Shown here in pieces: positions 8,779 through 19,401 of a DNA stretch of 64,000 nt. The DNA comes from Micromonospora nigra (lineage in GTDB: Bacteria > Actinomycetota > Actinomycetes > Mycobacteriales > Micromonosporaceae). Positions within the stretch are counted from its first letter, which is position 1; every line of letters begins with the position of its first letter. The notes beneath the pieces are model-generated. The model searched no databases and was not told where the DNA came from. It worked only from the letters and a program-made list of their open reading frames with translations. The translations under genes and the position numbers were made by a program. The DNA lies in NCBI RefSeq assembly GCF_900091585.1, contig NZ_FMHT01000003.1, forward strand, positions 4,517,501-4,581,500, given 5' to 3'.

Positions 8779-9567
8779 GTGACTTCGCAGGAGATTCCGC
8801 TGCACGGCGGGAACGTCAGCACCGTGGTGCGGGTGGGCGACACCGTCCGGCGCAACGTCGGGCCGTGGACGCCGTCGGTGCACGCCCTGCTGCGGCACCT
8901 GGAATACGTCGGGTTCACCGGCGCGCCCCGCGCCCTCGGCATGGACGAGCGCAACCGGGAGGTGCTGTCGTACCTGGAGGGGGAGTGCGGGGAATACCCG
9001 CTGGCCCCGCACTGGGTCACCGACGAGGCGCTGGTGACCGTCGCCACCATGCTGCGGATGTTCCACGACGCCCAGTACGGCTTCGTGCCGCCGCCGCAGG
9101 CGGTGTGGCGCTCCTTCGGCCCGCCGCCGCCGGACACCGAGGTGATCTGCCACCACGACGCCGCCCCGCACAACGTGATCTGGCGGCCCGACGGCACGCT
9201 GGGGCTGATCGACTTCGACCTGGCATCGCCGGGCGCGCGGATCTACGACGTGGCGTACGCGGCCTGGACGTGGGTGCCGATCTTCTCCGACCGGGACTCG
9301 ATCACCCTCGGCTGGAAGCGTCCCGACCGGCCCCGCCGACTGCGGCTGTTCGCCGACGCGTACGGGCTGATCCCCCGGGACCGGCACCGGCTGATCCGCA
9401 CCATCCGCAAGCGGATCGTCGACCACGTCGAGGGCATCCGCCGGATGGCCGCCGCCGGTGAGCCGGCCTTCGTCCGGATCGTGCACAAGGGCCACCTGCG
9501 CCGGCCGATGCGGGATCTGCGGCTGCTCGACTACGAGCGGCACGCCCTGGAGTACGCCCTGCGCTGA
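8779..9567 (+). CDS. Aminoglycoside-phosphotransferase-fold (APH) family protein
   Basis: This is a protein-kinase-like small-molecule phosphotransferase. The Brenner-type catalytic loop HHDAAPHN (HxDxxxxN) and the metal-binding DFD of LIDFDLAS are both present at the C-terminal half. The chosen GTG at 8779 has GGGAG 7 nt upstream and gives the family-like start VTSQEIPLHGGN. The frame is open to an earlier GTG at 8704, but that one has no ribosome site. It follows ftsY by 82 nt. Proteins of this type are frequent in actinomycetes. The substrate is unknown and real aminoglycoside resistance is unlikely to be its role. Confidence 0.8.
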   Translation: MTSQEIPLHGGNVSTVVRVGDTVRRNVGPWTPSVHALLRHLEYVGFTGAPRALGMDERNREVLSYLEGECGEYPLAPHWVTDEALVTVATMLRMFHDAQYGFVPPPQAVWRSFGPPPPDTEVICHHDAAPHNVIWRPDGTLGLIDFDLASPGARIYDVAYAAWTWVPIFSDRDSITLGWKRPDRPRRLRLFADAYGLIPRDRHRLIRTIRKRIVDHVEGIRRMAAAGEPAFVRIVHKGHLRRPMRDLRLLDYERHALEYALR

Positions 9568-9699
9568 GTGGACGGCGGGTGAACGGCCGGTTTCGGGCAC
9601 CCGCCGCCCGCTCTGCCGGGGCTGCCCGTGGTCCGGTGGACCGGCCGTGACCGTACGGCCGATCCACCCCCGGCCATGCGCCCGAGGTGTGCGGTCTTC

Positions 9700-9736
9700 T
9701 TCACATGTTCGAAACAACCCGTCACCGTCCGGAAAC
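9700..9736 (+). promoter_or_regulatory. Double GlnR-type operator upstream of amtB
   Basis: Two half sites of the actinobacterial GlnR consensus gTnAC-n6-GaAAC lie 21 bp apart: TTCAC-ATGTTC-GAAAC at 9700-9715 and GTCAC-CGTCCG-GAAAC at 9721-9736. In Streptomyces, GlnR binds paired sites like these to activate amtB-glnK-glnD under nitrogen limitation. The position, about 115 bp before the amtB start, fits. Control by GlnR is an inference; no GlnR gene is in the window. Confidence 0.8.
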
Positions 9737-9850
9737 CGGGCGGGGACCGAAGGTGAAACAGGCGGCGGCGAGGCTTCCGCGCAACCGGTGGACGGGCGAC
9801 GCTGCCCCGGAAGCCGCGAAGGAGGGAACTTCACCTTTTAGGAGGCCAGC

Positions 9851-11600
<1,750 letters not shown>

Positions 11601-11614
11601 GAGGAAGGCCGCAG

Positions 11615-13927
11615 ATGACCTCGTTGATCAAGAAGAGCACGGACGAACCGGACCTCTTGATCAACGAGGTCGTCGGCGTGCCCGGCGGCATCGGCCAGGC
11701 CGCCCGCACCGCCCGTGCGGACGCCTTCGACCGGTGGCTCGCCGGGCTGCTGCCCCCGCGCGACGGGGTGGCCCTGGTCGCGGTCGGCGGCCTCGGTCGG
11801 CGGCAGTGCGCCCCGTACGGCGACCTGGACCTGGTCCTCCTCCACGCCGGGGTGCCCGGCATCGACGAGTTGGCCGCCGCCCTGTGGTATCCCGTCTGGG
11901 ACGCCAATCTTCGGCTCGACCACTCGGTGCGCACCGTCGCCGAGGCGCTGTCCGTCGCCCAGGACGACGTCAAGGTGGCCCTCGGCCTGCTCGACGCCCG
12001 GCTGGTCGCCGGCGACCCCGCCCTCGCCGAGACCCTCGCGCGCAGCGCCACCGACCACTGGCGGCGCACCGCCGTGCGGCAGCTCGGCCCGCTGCGCGAA
12101 CTCACCACCGCCCGCTGGCAGGCCCACGGTGAGCTGGCCTTCCTGCTGGAGGGTGACCTCAAGGAGGCCGCTGGCGGGCTGCGCGACGTGGGCATCCTGC
12201 GGGCCGTCGCCCTGGCCGGCGTCACCGACGCGCTGCGGCCCGCCGTCCGCGCCGCCCACCTGCGTCTGCTCGACACCCGCGACGCGCTGCACCACCAGGT
12301 CGGCCGCCGGGTCGACCGGCTCGTCGCCCAGGAGCGCGACGGGGTGGCCGCCCGGCTCGGGTTGCGCGGTGCGCCCGAGGCCGCGCAGGGCACGGGCAGC
12401 GACGGGGACGCGTTACTGCGCCGGATCGCGGGCGACGCCCGGACCGTCCGGCACGCCCTCGACGACGCTTTCCGGGCCGCCGACCGGCTCCGTGCCGGCC
12501 GCCGCCGGGGGGCCGACGGCCGGCCGCTGCGCCGCCCGGTCGCCCGGGACGTGGTCGAGCACGACGGCGAACTGGTGCTGGCCCGGACCGCCATCGGAGC
12601 CCGTCCCGACCCGAGCCTGTCGCTGCGGGTGGCCGCCGCCGCGGCGACCACCGGCCTGCCGATCGCCCGGGCGACCTGTGAGTGGCTGGCCGCGTACTGC
12701 CCGCCGCTGCCGACGCCCTGGCCGGTCGAGGCGAGGTCCGCGCTGGTCACCCTTCTCGGCGCCGGCCCCGGCCTGTTGCCGGCCTGGGAGACCTGCGACC
12801 GGTACGGGCTGATCGACGGCTGGCTGCCGGAGTGGACCCGGATGCGCAGCCTGCCCCAGCACAACCCGGTGCACCGGTTCACCCTCGACCGGCACCTGGT
12901 GCAGGCGGCTTTCGAGGCGGGCCGGCGCACCCGCGAGGTCGACCGCCCCGACCTGCTGCTGCTCGGTGCCTTCCTGCACGACATCGGCAAGGGGCTGCCG
13001 GGCGACGAGCCCGGCGCGGCGGCCGACCACTCCGTCGTCGGTGCGCCGATCGCCGAGGCGGTGGCCACCCGGATCGGCCTGCCCGAGGACGAGGCGGCGC
13101 TGATCGGCACGCTGGTCCGGCTGCACCTGCTGCTGCCCGACGTGGCCACCCGCCGGGACCTCGCCGACCCGGTCACCATCGGCCGGGTCGCCGAGGCCGT
13201 CGGCGACGTGACCACCCTCGACCTGCTGCACGCCCTGGTCCGCGCCGACGCCGCCGCCACCGGCCCGGCCGCCTGGTCGGACTGGAAGGGCCGGCTGGTC
13301 GCCGAACTGGTCGCCCGGGTCCGTACCACGCTGGACACCGGCGCCGTGCCGCAGCCGCCCGCCCCGGATCCGGCCCTGGTGGCGGGACCGCTGCCGGTCG
13401 TCCACCTGACGGGGGACCGGGTGGCGGTGGCCGCGGCGGACCGGCGGGGTCTGCTCGCGACGGTGGCCGGCTGCCTGGCCCTGCACCGGCTGGAGGTGCT
13501 CGCCGCCGACGCCTCGACCGTCGACGGCCGGGCGCTGGTCGAGTGCCGGGTGCAACCCCGGTACGGGCTGCCGGCCGACCCGGTGGCCCTCAGCGCAGAC
13601 CTGCGACGCGCGGTGGGCGGTGACGTCTCGGTGACCCAGCGGCTGCGCGGCCGGGCGCTGGCCGCCCGGGGGTCCGGGGCCGAGCCGAGGGTGGTCTGGC
13701 ACCGCGACGCCGCCACCGACGCGGTCCTGCTGGAGTTGCGGGCGGCCGACGCGGCCGGCCTGCTGTACCGGGTGACCAGCGCGTTGGACGCCGCCGGGGC
13801 GCACGTTCGCGCGGCCCGGATCTCCACCCTCGGCGGCGACGTGGTGGACGCCTTCTACCTGGTCGGTGGCTGGCCCGACGACGACGAGCGGGACCGCCTG
13901 GAGGCGGCCGTCCTCGCGGCCGTCTGA
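11615..13927 (+). CDS. glnD: PII uridylyl-/adenylyl-transferase GlnD
   Basis: GlnD is the bifunctional enzyme that modifies and demodifies the PII T-loop tyrosine. The 770 residues carry, in order: a nucleotidyltransferase domain (GGLGRRQCAPYGDLDLVLL near residue 60, with the DLD metal aspartates), a helical linker, an HD hydrolase domain (HRFTLDRHLV near residue 425, FLHDIGKG near 455) and two C-terminal ACT domains for effector binding (about 600-670 and 705-765). The ATG has AGGAGG about 9 nt upstream. The first 19 residues are encoded by a perfect inverted repeat and look added; a GTG at 11680 would give a family-typical beginning. It is the last gene of the amtB operon. Confidence 0.93.
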   Translation: MTSLIKKSTDEPDLLINEVVGVPGGIGQAARTARADAFDRWLAGLLPPRDGVALVAVGGLGRRQCAPYGDLDLVLLHAGVPGIDELAAALWYPVWDANLRLDHSVRTVAEALSVAQDDVKVALGLLDARLVAGDPALAETLARSATDHWRRTAVRQLGPLRELTTARWQAHGELAFLLEGDLKEAAGGLRDVGILRAVALAGVTDALRPAVRAAHLRLLDTRDALHHQVGRRVDRLVAQERDGVAARLGLRGAPEAAQGTGSDGDALLRRIAGDARTVRHALDDAFRAADRLRAGRRRGADGRPLRRPVARDVVEHDGELVLARTAIGARPDPSLSLRVAAAAATTGLPIARATCEWLAAYCPPLPTPWPVEARSALVTLLGAGPGLLPAWETCDRYGLIDGWLPEWTRMRSLPQHNPVHRFTLDRHLVQAAFEAGRRTREVDRPDLLLLGAFLHDIGKGLPGDEPGAAADHSVVGAPIAEAVATRIGLPEDEAALIGTLVRLHLLLPDVATRRDLADPVTIGRVAEAVGDVTTLDLLHALVRADAAATGPAAWSDWKGRLVAELVARVRTTLDTGAVPQPPAPDPALVAGPLPVVHLTGDRVAVAAADRRGLLATVAGCLALHRLEVLAADASTVDGRALVECRVQPRYGLPADPVALSADLRRAVGGDVSVTQRLRGRALAARGSGAEPRVVWHRDAATDAVLLELRAADAAGLLYRVTSALDAAGAHVRAARISTLGGDVVDAFYLVGGWPDDDERDRLEAAVLAAV
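11617..11671. repeat. Perfect 16-bp inverted repeat inside the glnD start
   Basis: GACCTCGTTGATCAAG at 11617-11632 pairs exactly with CTTGATCAACGAGGTC at 11656-11671 around a 23-nt loop. It spans codons 2-19 of glnD. Palindromes with a GATCA core are, from memory, dispersed in Micromonospora intergenic DNA; a second GATCA-containing inverted repeat is at 51138-51198. Confidence 0.9.
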
Positions 13928-13936
13928 GCGTCTGCG

Positions 13937-14033
13937 GTGTCGGTGGAGCCGGCGGTGCTGACGGTGTCGGCGGTGCCGGCGGTGCTGACGGTGTCGGCGG
14001 TGCCGGCGGTGCTGACGGTGTCGGCGGTGCCGG
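13937..14033. repeat. 27-bp tandem repeat between glnD and ffh
   Basis: Units of 27 bp start with GTGTCGG at 13937, 13964, 13991 and 14018. The second and third are identical, the first has a few changes, and the fourth is cut after 16 nt. They lie in the 293-bp gap between glnD and ffh. All frames read through because 27 is a multiple of three, and a repetitive 99-codon frame (V-S-A-V-P-A-V-L-T units) running into ffh has no ribosome site, so I do not call it a gene. Confidence 0.9.
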
Positions 14034-14220
14034 TCGCCACGTCCCGCCCGGTCGGCGCCCCGGAGGGCCCGGTCGGCGGCCGGCCCGCTCACCGGACGGG
14101 CGCGGGCGGCTGTGGCCGGGCCGGAGCGCCCGCCGGGGCGGCGGGCTACCCTAGCGGTGGCCGGACGTCTCGCCCGGCCGCGCCTGTGCCCGCCGGAACA
14201 CTGACAAACGGGATGTTCGC

Positions 14221-15774
14221 GTGTTTGACACCTTGAGTGACCGCCTCTCCGGGATCTTCACCAAGCTCCGCGGCAAGGGCCGGCTCACCGACGCCGACAT
14301 CGACGCCACCGCGCGCGAGATCCGCCTCGCGCTGCTGGAGGCCGACGTCGCGCTGCCGGTGGTCAAGGGCTTCATCGCGAACGTCAAGGAACGCGCCCGT
14401 GGGGCCGAGGTCTCGCAGGCGTTGAACCCGGCCCAGCAGATCATCAAGATCGTCAATGAGGAACTGGTCACCGTCCTCGGCGGCGAGAACCGGCGGCTCC
14501 AGTTCGCCAAGCAGCCGCCGACCGTGATCATGCTGGCCGGTCTCCAGGGTTCCGGCAAGACCACCCTCGCCGGCAAGCTGGCCCGCTGGCTCAAGGCCCA
14601 GGGCCACCAGCCGCTGCTGGTCGCCGCCGACCTCCAGCGTCCCAACGCCGTCGGGCAGCTCCAGGTGCTCGGTGGCCGGGCCGGCGTCGAGGTGTACGCC
14701 CCGGAGCCCGGCAGCGGCGTCGGTGACCCGGTGCAGGTCGCCCGCGCCTCGATCGAGCACGCGAAGCGGGCCGCCCGCGACATCGTCATCGTGGACACCG
14801 CCGGCCGACTCGGCATCGACGCCGAGATGATGGCGCAGGCCGCGAACATCCGCGACGCCGTCCAGCCCGACGAGGTCATCTTCGTCATCGACGCGATGGT
14901 CGGGCAGGACGCGGTGCGTACCGCCGAGGCGTTCCGCGACGGCGTCGGCATCACCGGCGTGGTCCTGTCCAAGCTCGACGGCGACGCCCGGGGTGGCGCG
15001 GCGCTGTCGGTCCGGGAGATCACCGGGCAGCCGATCCTGTTCGCCTCCACCGGCGAGAAGCTGGAGGACTTCGACGTCTTCCACCCCGACCGGATGGCCA
15101 GCCGGATCCTCGGCATGGGCGACGTCCTCACTCTGATCGAGCAGGCCGAGCAGGCCTTCGACACCGATCAGAAGGACAAGATGACCGCCAAGCTGATGGG
15201 CGGCGAGCAGTTCACCCTGGAGGACTTCCTCGACCAGCTCATCGCGGTTCGCCGGATGGGCCCGATCGCCAACGTGCTGGCGATGATGCCCGGCATGGGG
15301 CAGATGAAGGACCAGCTCGCCGAGCTGGACGACAAGCACTTCGACCGGGTCACCGCGATCATCCGGTCGATGACCCCCGCCGAACGCACCAACCCGAAGA
15401 TCATCAACGGCTCCCGCCGGGCCCGCATCGCCTCCGGTTCGGGCGTCACGGTGATGGACGTCAACCAGCTGCTCAACCGCTTCACCGACGCCCAGAAGAT
15501 GATGAAGCAGATGGGCGGCATGATGGGCCTGCCCGGCGGCGGGCGGCGCAAGGCGACCAAGAGCCCGAAGAACAAGCGCAAGGGCACCAAGGGCGGCAAC
15601 CGGCCGCGCACCGGGGCGGGCGCCGGGATGCCGGGCGGCTTCCCGGGCGGCATGCCGCAGCTCCCGCCGGGGATGAACCCGGACGACCTGGCCGCGGGCC
15701 AGGGGCTGCCGCCGGGCTTCAAGCTTCCGAAGATCGATTTCAACAAGCTCGGCAAGGGCGACAAGCCGCGCTGA
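14221..15774 (+). CDS. ffh: Signal recognition particle protein Ffh
   Basis: Ffh is the SRP54 GTPase that binds signal sequences and 4.5S RNA and docks on FtsY. The 517 residues show the N domain (MFDTLSDRLSGIFTKLRG), a G domain with P-loop GLQGSGKTTL near residue 107, DTAGRLGID, SKLDGDARGG, and an M domain with the methionine-rich finger and RNA-binding SRRARIASGSG. The tail beyond residue 440 is basic and then Gly/Pro/Met-rich (MPGGFPGGMPQLPPGM). The start is GTG at 14221; a nearby ATG at 14213 is out of frame. It has no close neighbour in the same transcript. Confidence 0.97.
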   Translation: MFDTLSDRLSGIFTKLRGKGRLTDADIDATAREIRLALLEADVALPVVKGFIANVKERARGAEVSQALNPAQQIIKIVNEELVTVLGGENRRLQFAKQPPTVIMLAGLQGSGKTTLAGKLARWLKAQGHQPLLVAADLQRPNAVGQLQVLGGRAGVEVYAPEPGSGVGDPVQVARASIEHAKRAARDIVIVDTAGRLGIDAEMMAQAANIRDAVQPDEVIFVIDAMVGQDAVRTAEAFRDGVGITGVVLSKLDGDARGGAALSVREITGQPILFASTGEKLEDFDVFHPDRMASRILGMGDVLTLIEQAEQAFDTDQKDKMTAKLMGGEQFTLEDFLDQLIAVRRMGPIANVLAMMPGMGQMKDQLAELDDKHFDRVTAIIRSMTPAERTNPKIINGSRRARIASGSGVTVMDVNQLLNRFTDAQKMMKQMGGMMGLPGGGRRKATKSPKNKRKGTKGGNRPRTGAGAGMPGGFPGGMPQLPPGMNPDDLAAGQGLPPGFKLPKIDFNKLGKGDKPR

Positions 15775-15832
15775 CCGCGCGCCGGGCGGGGCTGCTCACG
15801 CACGACGGGCCGTGATCCGGTAGGACTGTCAC

Positions 15833-16912
15833 ATGGCTCTGCATGTGCGCGGTGTGCTCCTGCCCGACGACGAGGTCCGGGATCTCTGGCTGGTCGGCGA
15901 CCGGGTCACCTTCGAACCGGTGCCCGGCGCGGAGACCGTCGCCGACGGCGGGTTCGTCCTGCCGGGTCTCGTCGACGCGCACTGCCACATCGGCATCGCC
16001 CGGGGCGGCGCGCCGATCGCCTCGCTCGACCAGGCCCGCGAACTGGCCCGCACCGACGCCGCCGCCGGGGTGCTCGCCATCCGCGACGCCGGGTCGCCGT
16101 ACCCGTACCCGGAACTCGACGACGAGCCGGAGCTGCCGCGACTGGCCCGCGCCGGCCGGCACATCGCCCCGCCCAGGCGCTACCTGCGCGACATCGGCGT
16201 AGAGGTGGGGGCGGCGGAGGTCGCCGCCACCGTCGCCGAGCAGGCCACCGCGGGCAACGGGTGGGTCAAGCTGGTCGGCGACTGGATCGACCGGGGTGTC
16301 GGCGACCTGGCGCCGGCCTGGGACGCCGACACCATGACGGCGGCCGTCGAGGCCGCCCACGCCGCCGGGGTGCGCGCCGCCGTGCACACGTTCAGCGAGT
16401 CCGCCGTGGAGATCATGGTGCGCGCCGGAGTGGACTCGGTCGAGCACGGCACCGGCCTGAGCCTCGACCTGATCGACCTGATGGCCCGGCAGGGCACCGC
16501 GCTGGTCCCCACGATGATCAACATCCGGACCTTCGGCGGCATCGCCGAACAGGCCCGCGCCAAGTTCCCCGGGTACGCCGACCACATGATCGCCCTGCGC
16601 GACCGCTTCCCCGAGGTGGTCCGCGCCGCGTACGAGGCGGGCGTGCCGATCTACGTGGGCACCGACGCGGGCGGCGGCATCGACCACGGGCTCGCCGCCG
16701 AGGAGATGCTGCTCCTGCACGAGCAGGCCGGCATGGCGGCCGAGGACGTCCTCGCCGCCGCGTCCTGGGGCGCACGCGGGTGGCTCGGCTTCGCCGGCCT
16801 GGTCGAAGGCGGCCTCGCCGACCTCACCGTCTACCCGACCGATCCGCGCACCGACCTCTCCGTCGTGCGGGCCCCGTCGCGGATCGTCCTGCGCGGGCGC
16901 GTCGTCCGCTGA
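15833..16912 (+). CDS. Amidohydrolase family protein, 359 aa
   Basis: This is a metal-dependent hydrolase of the amidohydrolase superfamily (imidazolonepropionase/prolidase-like branch). The HxH metal motif is in LVDAHCHIG, the bridging lysine is probably in WVKLVGDW, later histidines are in VHTFSE and SVEHGTG, and the catalytic aspartate is in YVGTDAGGG. The ATG has AGGA upstream. There is no signal peptide. It lies between ffh and proS as a single gene. The substrate is not evident; related enzymes act on dipeptides or N-acyl/imidazolone compounds. Confidence 0.85.
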   Translation: MALHVRGVLLPDDEVRDLWLVGDRVTFEPVPGAETVADGGFVLPGLVDAHCHIGIARGGAPIASLDQARELARTDAAAGVLAIRDAGSPYPYPELDDEPELPRLARAGRHIAPPRRYLRDIGVEVGAAEVAATVAEQATAGNGWVKLVGDWIDRGVGDLAPAWDADTMTAAVEAAHAAGVRAAVHTFSESAVEIMVRAGVDSVEHGTGLSLDLIDLMARQGTALVPTMINIRTFGGIAEQARAKFPGYADHMIALRDRFPEVVRAAYEAGVPIYVGTDAGGGIDHGLAAEEMLLLHEQAGMAAEDVLAAASWGARGWLGFAGLVEGGLADLTVYPTDPRTDLSVVRAPSRIVLRGRVVR

Positions 16913-17052
16913 CCGGGCGGGCAGGCGGCGCGAGTCGCGGTAGGCGGGCGCGTCCGCCGCGCCGGACGGCCCGACCTGCCGCACGCTGGGCTGAGCGTGA
17001 CGCGCCTGCCCGGCCGCGTCGGCGGCGGGGGCGGCGCATAGGATGTGCGGTC

Positions 17053-18459
17053 ATGGCACGCGTGCTCACTCCCCGTGCGGAGGACTTTCCCCGCTGGTAC
17101 CAGGACCTGATCGCCAAGGCGAAGCTGGCCGACAACGGCCCGGTGCGCGGGACGATGGTCATCCGACCGGCCGGCTACGCCATCTGGGAGCGGATGCAGT
17201 CCGAGATGGACGACCGGATCAAGGCGGCCGGCGCGGAGAACGCGTACTTCCCGCTGTTCATTCCGGAGAGCTACCTCAAGCGTGAGGCCGAGCACGTCGA
17301 GGGCTTCTCGCCGGAGCTGGCCGTGGTCACCCACGGTGGCGGCAAGCAGCTCGCCGAGCCGGTGGTGGTGCGCCCCACCAGCGAGACGGTCATCGGTGAG
17401 TTCATGGCCAAGTGGATCGACTCCTACCGGGACCTGCCGCTGCTGCTCAACCAGTGGGCGAACGTGGTCCGCTGGGAACTGCGCCCCCGCATCTTCCTGC
17501 GCACCAGCGAGTTCCTCTGGCAGGAGGGGCACACCGCGCACGCGACCCGCGCGGACGCCCGCGCCTACGCCCGGCGGATCCTGCACGAGGCGTACGAGGA
17601 CCTGATGGTCAACGTGCTGGGCATCCCGGTGGTGGTGGGCCTGAAGACCGCCCGGGAGCGGTTCGCCGGGGCCACCGCCACGTACACCTGCGAAGGCATG
17701 ATGGGCGACGGCAAGGCCCTCCAGCTCGGCACGAGCCACGAGCTGGGGCAGAACTTCGCCAGGGCGTTCGACATCAGCTACTCCTCGGCCGAGGGCGGCC
17801 GGGAACACGCCTGGACGACCTCCTGGGGCACCTCGACCCGGATGCTCGGCGGCCTGATCATGTGCCACGGCGACGACAACGGCCTGCGGGTGCCGCCGCG
17901 GCTCGCGCCGATCCAGGCGTACGTCATGGTGGTCAAGGACGGCGAGGGTGTCGGCGCGGCGGCGGCCGAGCTGCGCGACGCGCTGCGCGACGCCGGTGTC
18001 CGGGTCGCGCTCGACGACCGCACCGACACCCCGTTCGGCCGCCGGGCCGTCGACGCGGAGCTGCGCGGCTATCCGGTACGCGTCGAGGTCGGCCCCCGCG
18101 ACCTGGCCACGGGCAACGCGGTCGTGGTCCGGCGTACGGACGGCTCGAAGGCTCCCACGCCGGTGGCCGACGTGGTCGGGGCGGTGCGGGCCGCCCTGGA
18201 GGCCGACCAGCGGGCGCTGCACGACCAGGCCCTCGCCCACCGGCAGTCCCGCACCGTGGAGGTCGCCACGCTGGACGAGGCGATCGAGGCGGCGGCCACC
18301 GGTTGGGCGCGGGTGCCGTGGTCGGCGGTCGGGGTCGACGGCGAGGCGAAGGCCAACGGTCAGGGCGTCACGGTGCGCTGCCTGCTCCGCGCCGACGGCT
18401 CGGTGCCCGACACGGAGGACGAGTCGGACCTGGTGGCGATCCTGGCACGCGCCTACTGA
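17053..18459 (+). CDS. proS: Prolyl-tRNA synthetase, short (archaeal/eukaryotic) type
   Basis: ProS charges tRNA-Pro. The 468-residue protein lacks the large INS editing insertion of E. coli-type ProS, and the sequence matches the archaeal/eukaryote-like type 3 form. Class II motifs are visible: motif 2 region RPTSETVIGEF followed by NQWANVVRWELRPRIFLRTSEF and motif 3-like AWTTSWGTSTRMLGGLIM. The anticodon-binding domain follows at about residues 280-380. A zinc-domain-like C-terminus ends in ILARAY, typical for this type. The ATG at 17053 has AGGA 10 nt upstream. It is probably the only proS needed, but that cannot be judged from this window. Confidence 0.95.
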   Translation: MARVLTPRAEDFPRWYQDLIAKAKLADNGPVRGTMVIRPAGYAIWERMQSEMDDRIKAAGAENAYFPLFIPESYLKREAEHVEGFSPELAVVTHGGGKQLAEPVVVRPTSETVIGEFMAKWIDSYRDLPLLLNQWANVVRWELRPRIFLRTSEFLWQEGHTAHATRADARAYARRILHEAYEDLMVNVLGIPVVVGLKTARERFAGATATYTCEGMMGDGKALQLGTSHELGQNFARAFDISYSSAEGGREHAWTTSWGTSTRMLGGLIMCHGDDNGLRVPPRLAPIQAYVMVVKDGEGVGAAAAELRDALRDAGVRVALDDRTDTPFGRRAVDAELRGYPVRVEVGPRDLATGNAVVVRRTDGSKAPTPVADVVGAVRAALEADQRALHDQALAHRQSRTVEVATLDEAIEAAATGWARVPWSAVGVDGEAKANGQGVTVRCLLRADGSVPDTEDESDLVAILARAY

Positions 18460-18515
18460 CCCACGGGTGGTGTCGATGGTCGGCGGGGTCGCGTGCCGCC
18501 GGTAGGGTTCGGGGC

Positions 18516-19163
18516 GTGAGGTTCGAACCAGGGCGGCTGGTGGTGCACCGCAACGTGCGGCGGGGGCGGATCGGCTGGGTCCGGCCCGCCCGGGTGGTCA
18601 GCGACGACGAGCGGGGTCTCCTGCTCTGGGTCGCCCGCGACACCCCGGTGGCCAGCGAGGTCACCGAGGCCGGCCTGGGGATGCGGGCGGTGCCGTTCAC
18701 CGAGTGGATCTCGTCTTCGTACCGGCTGGCCGAGGGGCGGTGGAGCGGTCCGCCGCTGCTGAAGTTCCTGCCCACCGGGGCGGCCCACTCCGTCTGGTGG
18801 TTCCGGGGCGACGACGGCCGCTTCGTCGGCTGGTACGTCAACCTGGAGGAGACCGGCGTTCGCTGGGACGACGGCACGCTGGCCGGCGTCGACGTGGTGG
18901 ACCAGGACCTCGACGTGCTCGTCCGCCCGGACCGGGGCTGGGAGTGGAAGGACGAGGACGAGTTCGTCGAGCGGCTGGCCTTCCCCGAGCACTACTGGGT
19001 GTCCGACCCCGATGCCGTCCGGGCCGAGGGCAAGCGGGTGATCGCCCGCGCCGAGGCGGGGGAGTTCCCCTTCGACGGCACCTGGTGTGACTTCGTGCCG
19101 CCCGACGGGTGGACGACCCCCGACCGGCTACCGCCCGGCTGGGACCGGCGGCCCGTCCGGTAA
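18516..19163 (+). CDS. DUF402 domain protein, 215 aa
   Basis: The gene starts at a GTG behind TAGGG and begins VRFEPGRLVVHRNVRRGRIGW. The middle and C-terminal parts (WYVNLEETGVRWDD, DVVDQDLDVLVRPDRGWEWKDEDEF) match the DUF402 fold, for which nucleoside-diphosphate/triphosphate phosphatase activity has been described in some members. The acidic D-x-D and K-x-E-D-E-D residues would bind metal. It lies 56 nt after proS and may be co-transcribed. Function in this organism is inferred only at family level. Confidence 0.8.
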   Translation: MRFEPGRLVVHRNVRRGRIGWVRPARVVSDDERGLLLWVARDTPVASEVTEAGLGMRAVPFTEWISSSYRLAEGRWSGPPLLKFLPTGAAHSVWWFRGDDGRFVGWYVNLEETGVRWDDGTLAGVDVVDQDLDVLVRPDRGWEWKDEDEFVERLAFPEHYWVSDPDAVRAEGKRVIARAEAGEFPFDGTWCDFVPPDGWTTPDRLPPGWDRRPVR

Positions 19164-19401
19164 GGTGTTCTCCGTCACTACCGACCCCTCGTCGGGTGGT
19201 CCGGGTGGTCCGGTGCGAGCGATCCGGCGTCGATCTGGCAGAATGGCTGGCTGGTATCCGGCGTGTGTTCGGCGCCCTCTAACCCGGGCACGTCGCCAGT
19301 CCACCGAGTTGTCTCCGGCCCAACCCCACTGTGCCGGTCGGCGCTCACCCGTGCACCGCCCGTCGTCGGGCCGGTGAGATCGCAACAGGAGCGAAACAAC
19401 T
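19164..19401 (+). promoter_or_regulatory. Promoter and leader region of the rpsP operon
   Basis: This 238-nt gene-free stretch precedes rpsP. A possible -10 hexamer CAGAAT is at 19239-19244, with no clear -35. A long GC-rich leader of about 150 nt follows, with several short pairings. Autogenous control is plausible for a ribosomal-protein operon, but no known leader motif is recognised. Confidence 0.3.

Noticed and set aside
13937..14236. 99-codon frame starting in the 27-bp repeat and running into ffh
   Set aside because: There is no ribosome site, it has repeat-derived composition and it overlaps the secure ffh start.
19164..19401. Possible tRNA or structured RNA before rpsP
   Set aside because: No cloverleaf could be drawn and the T-loop consensus is absent.
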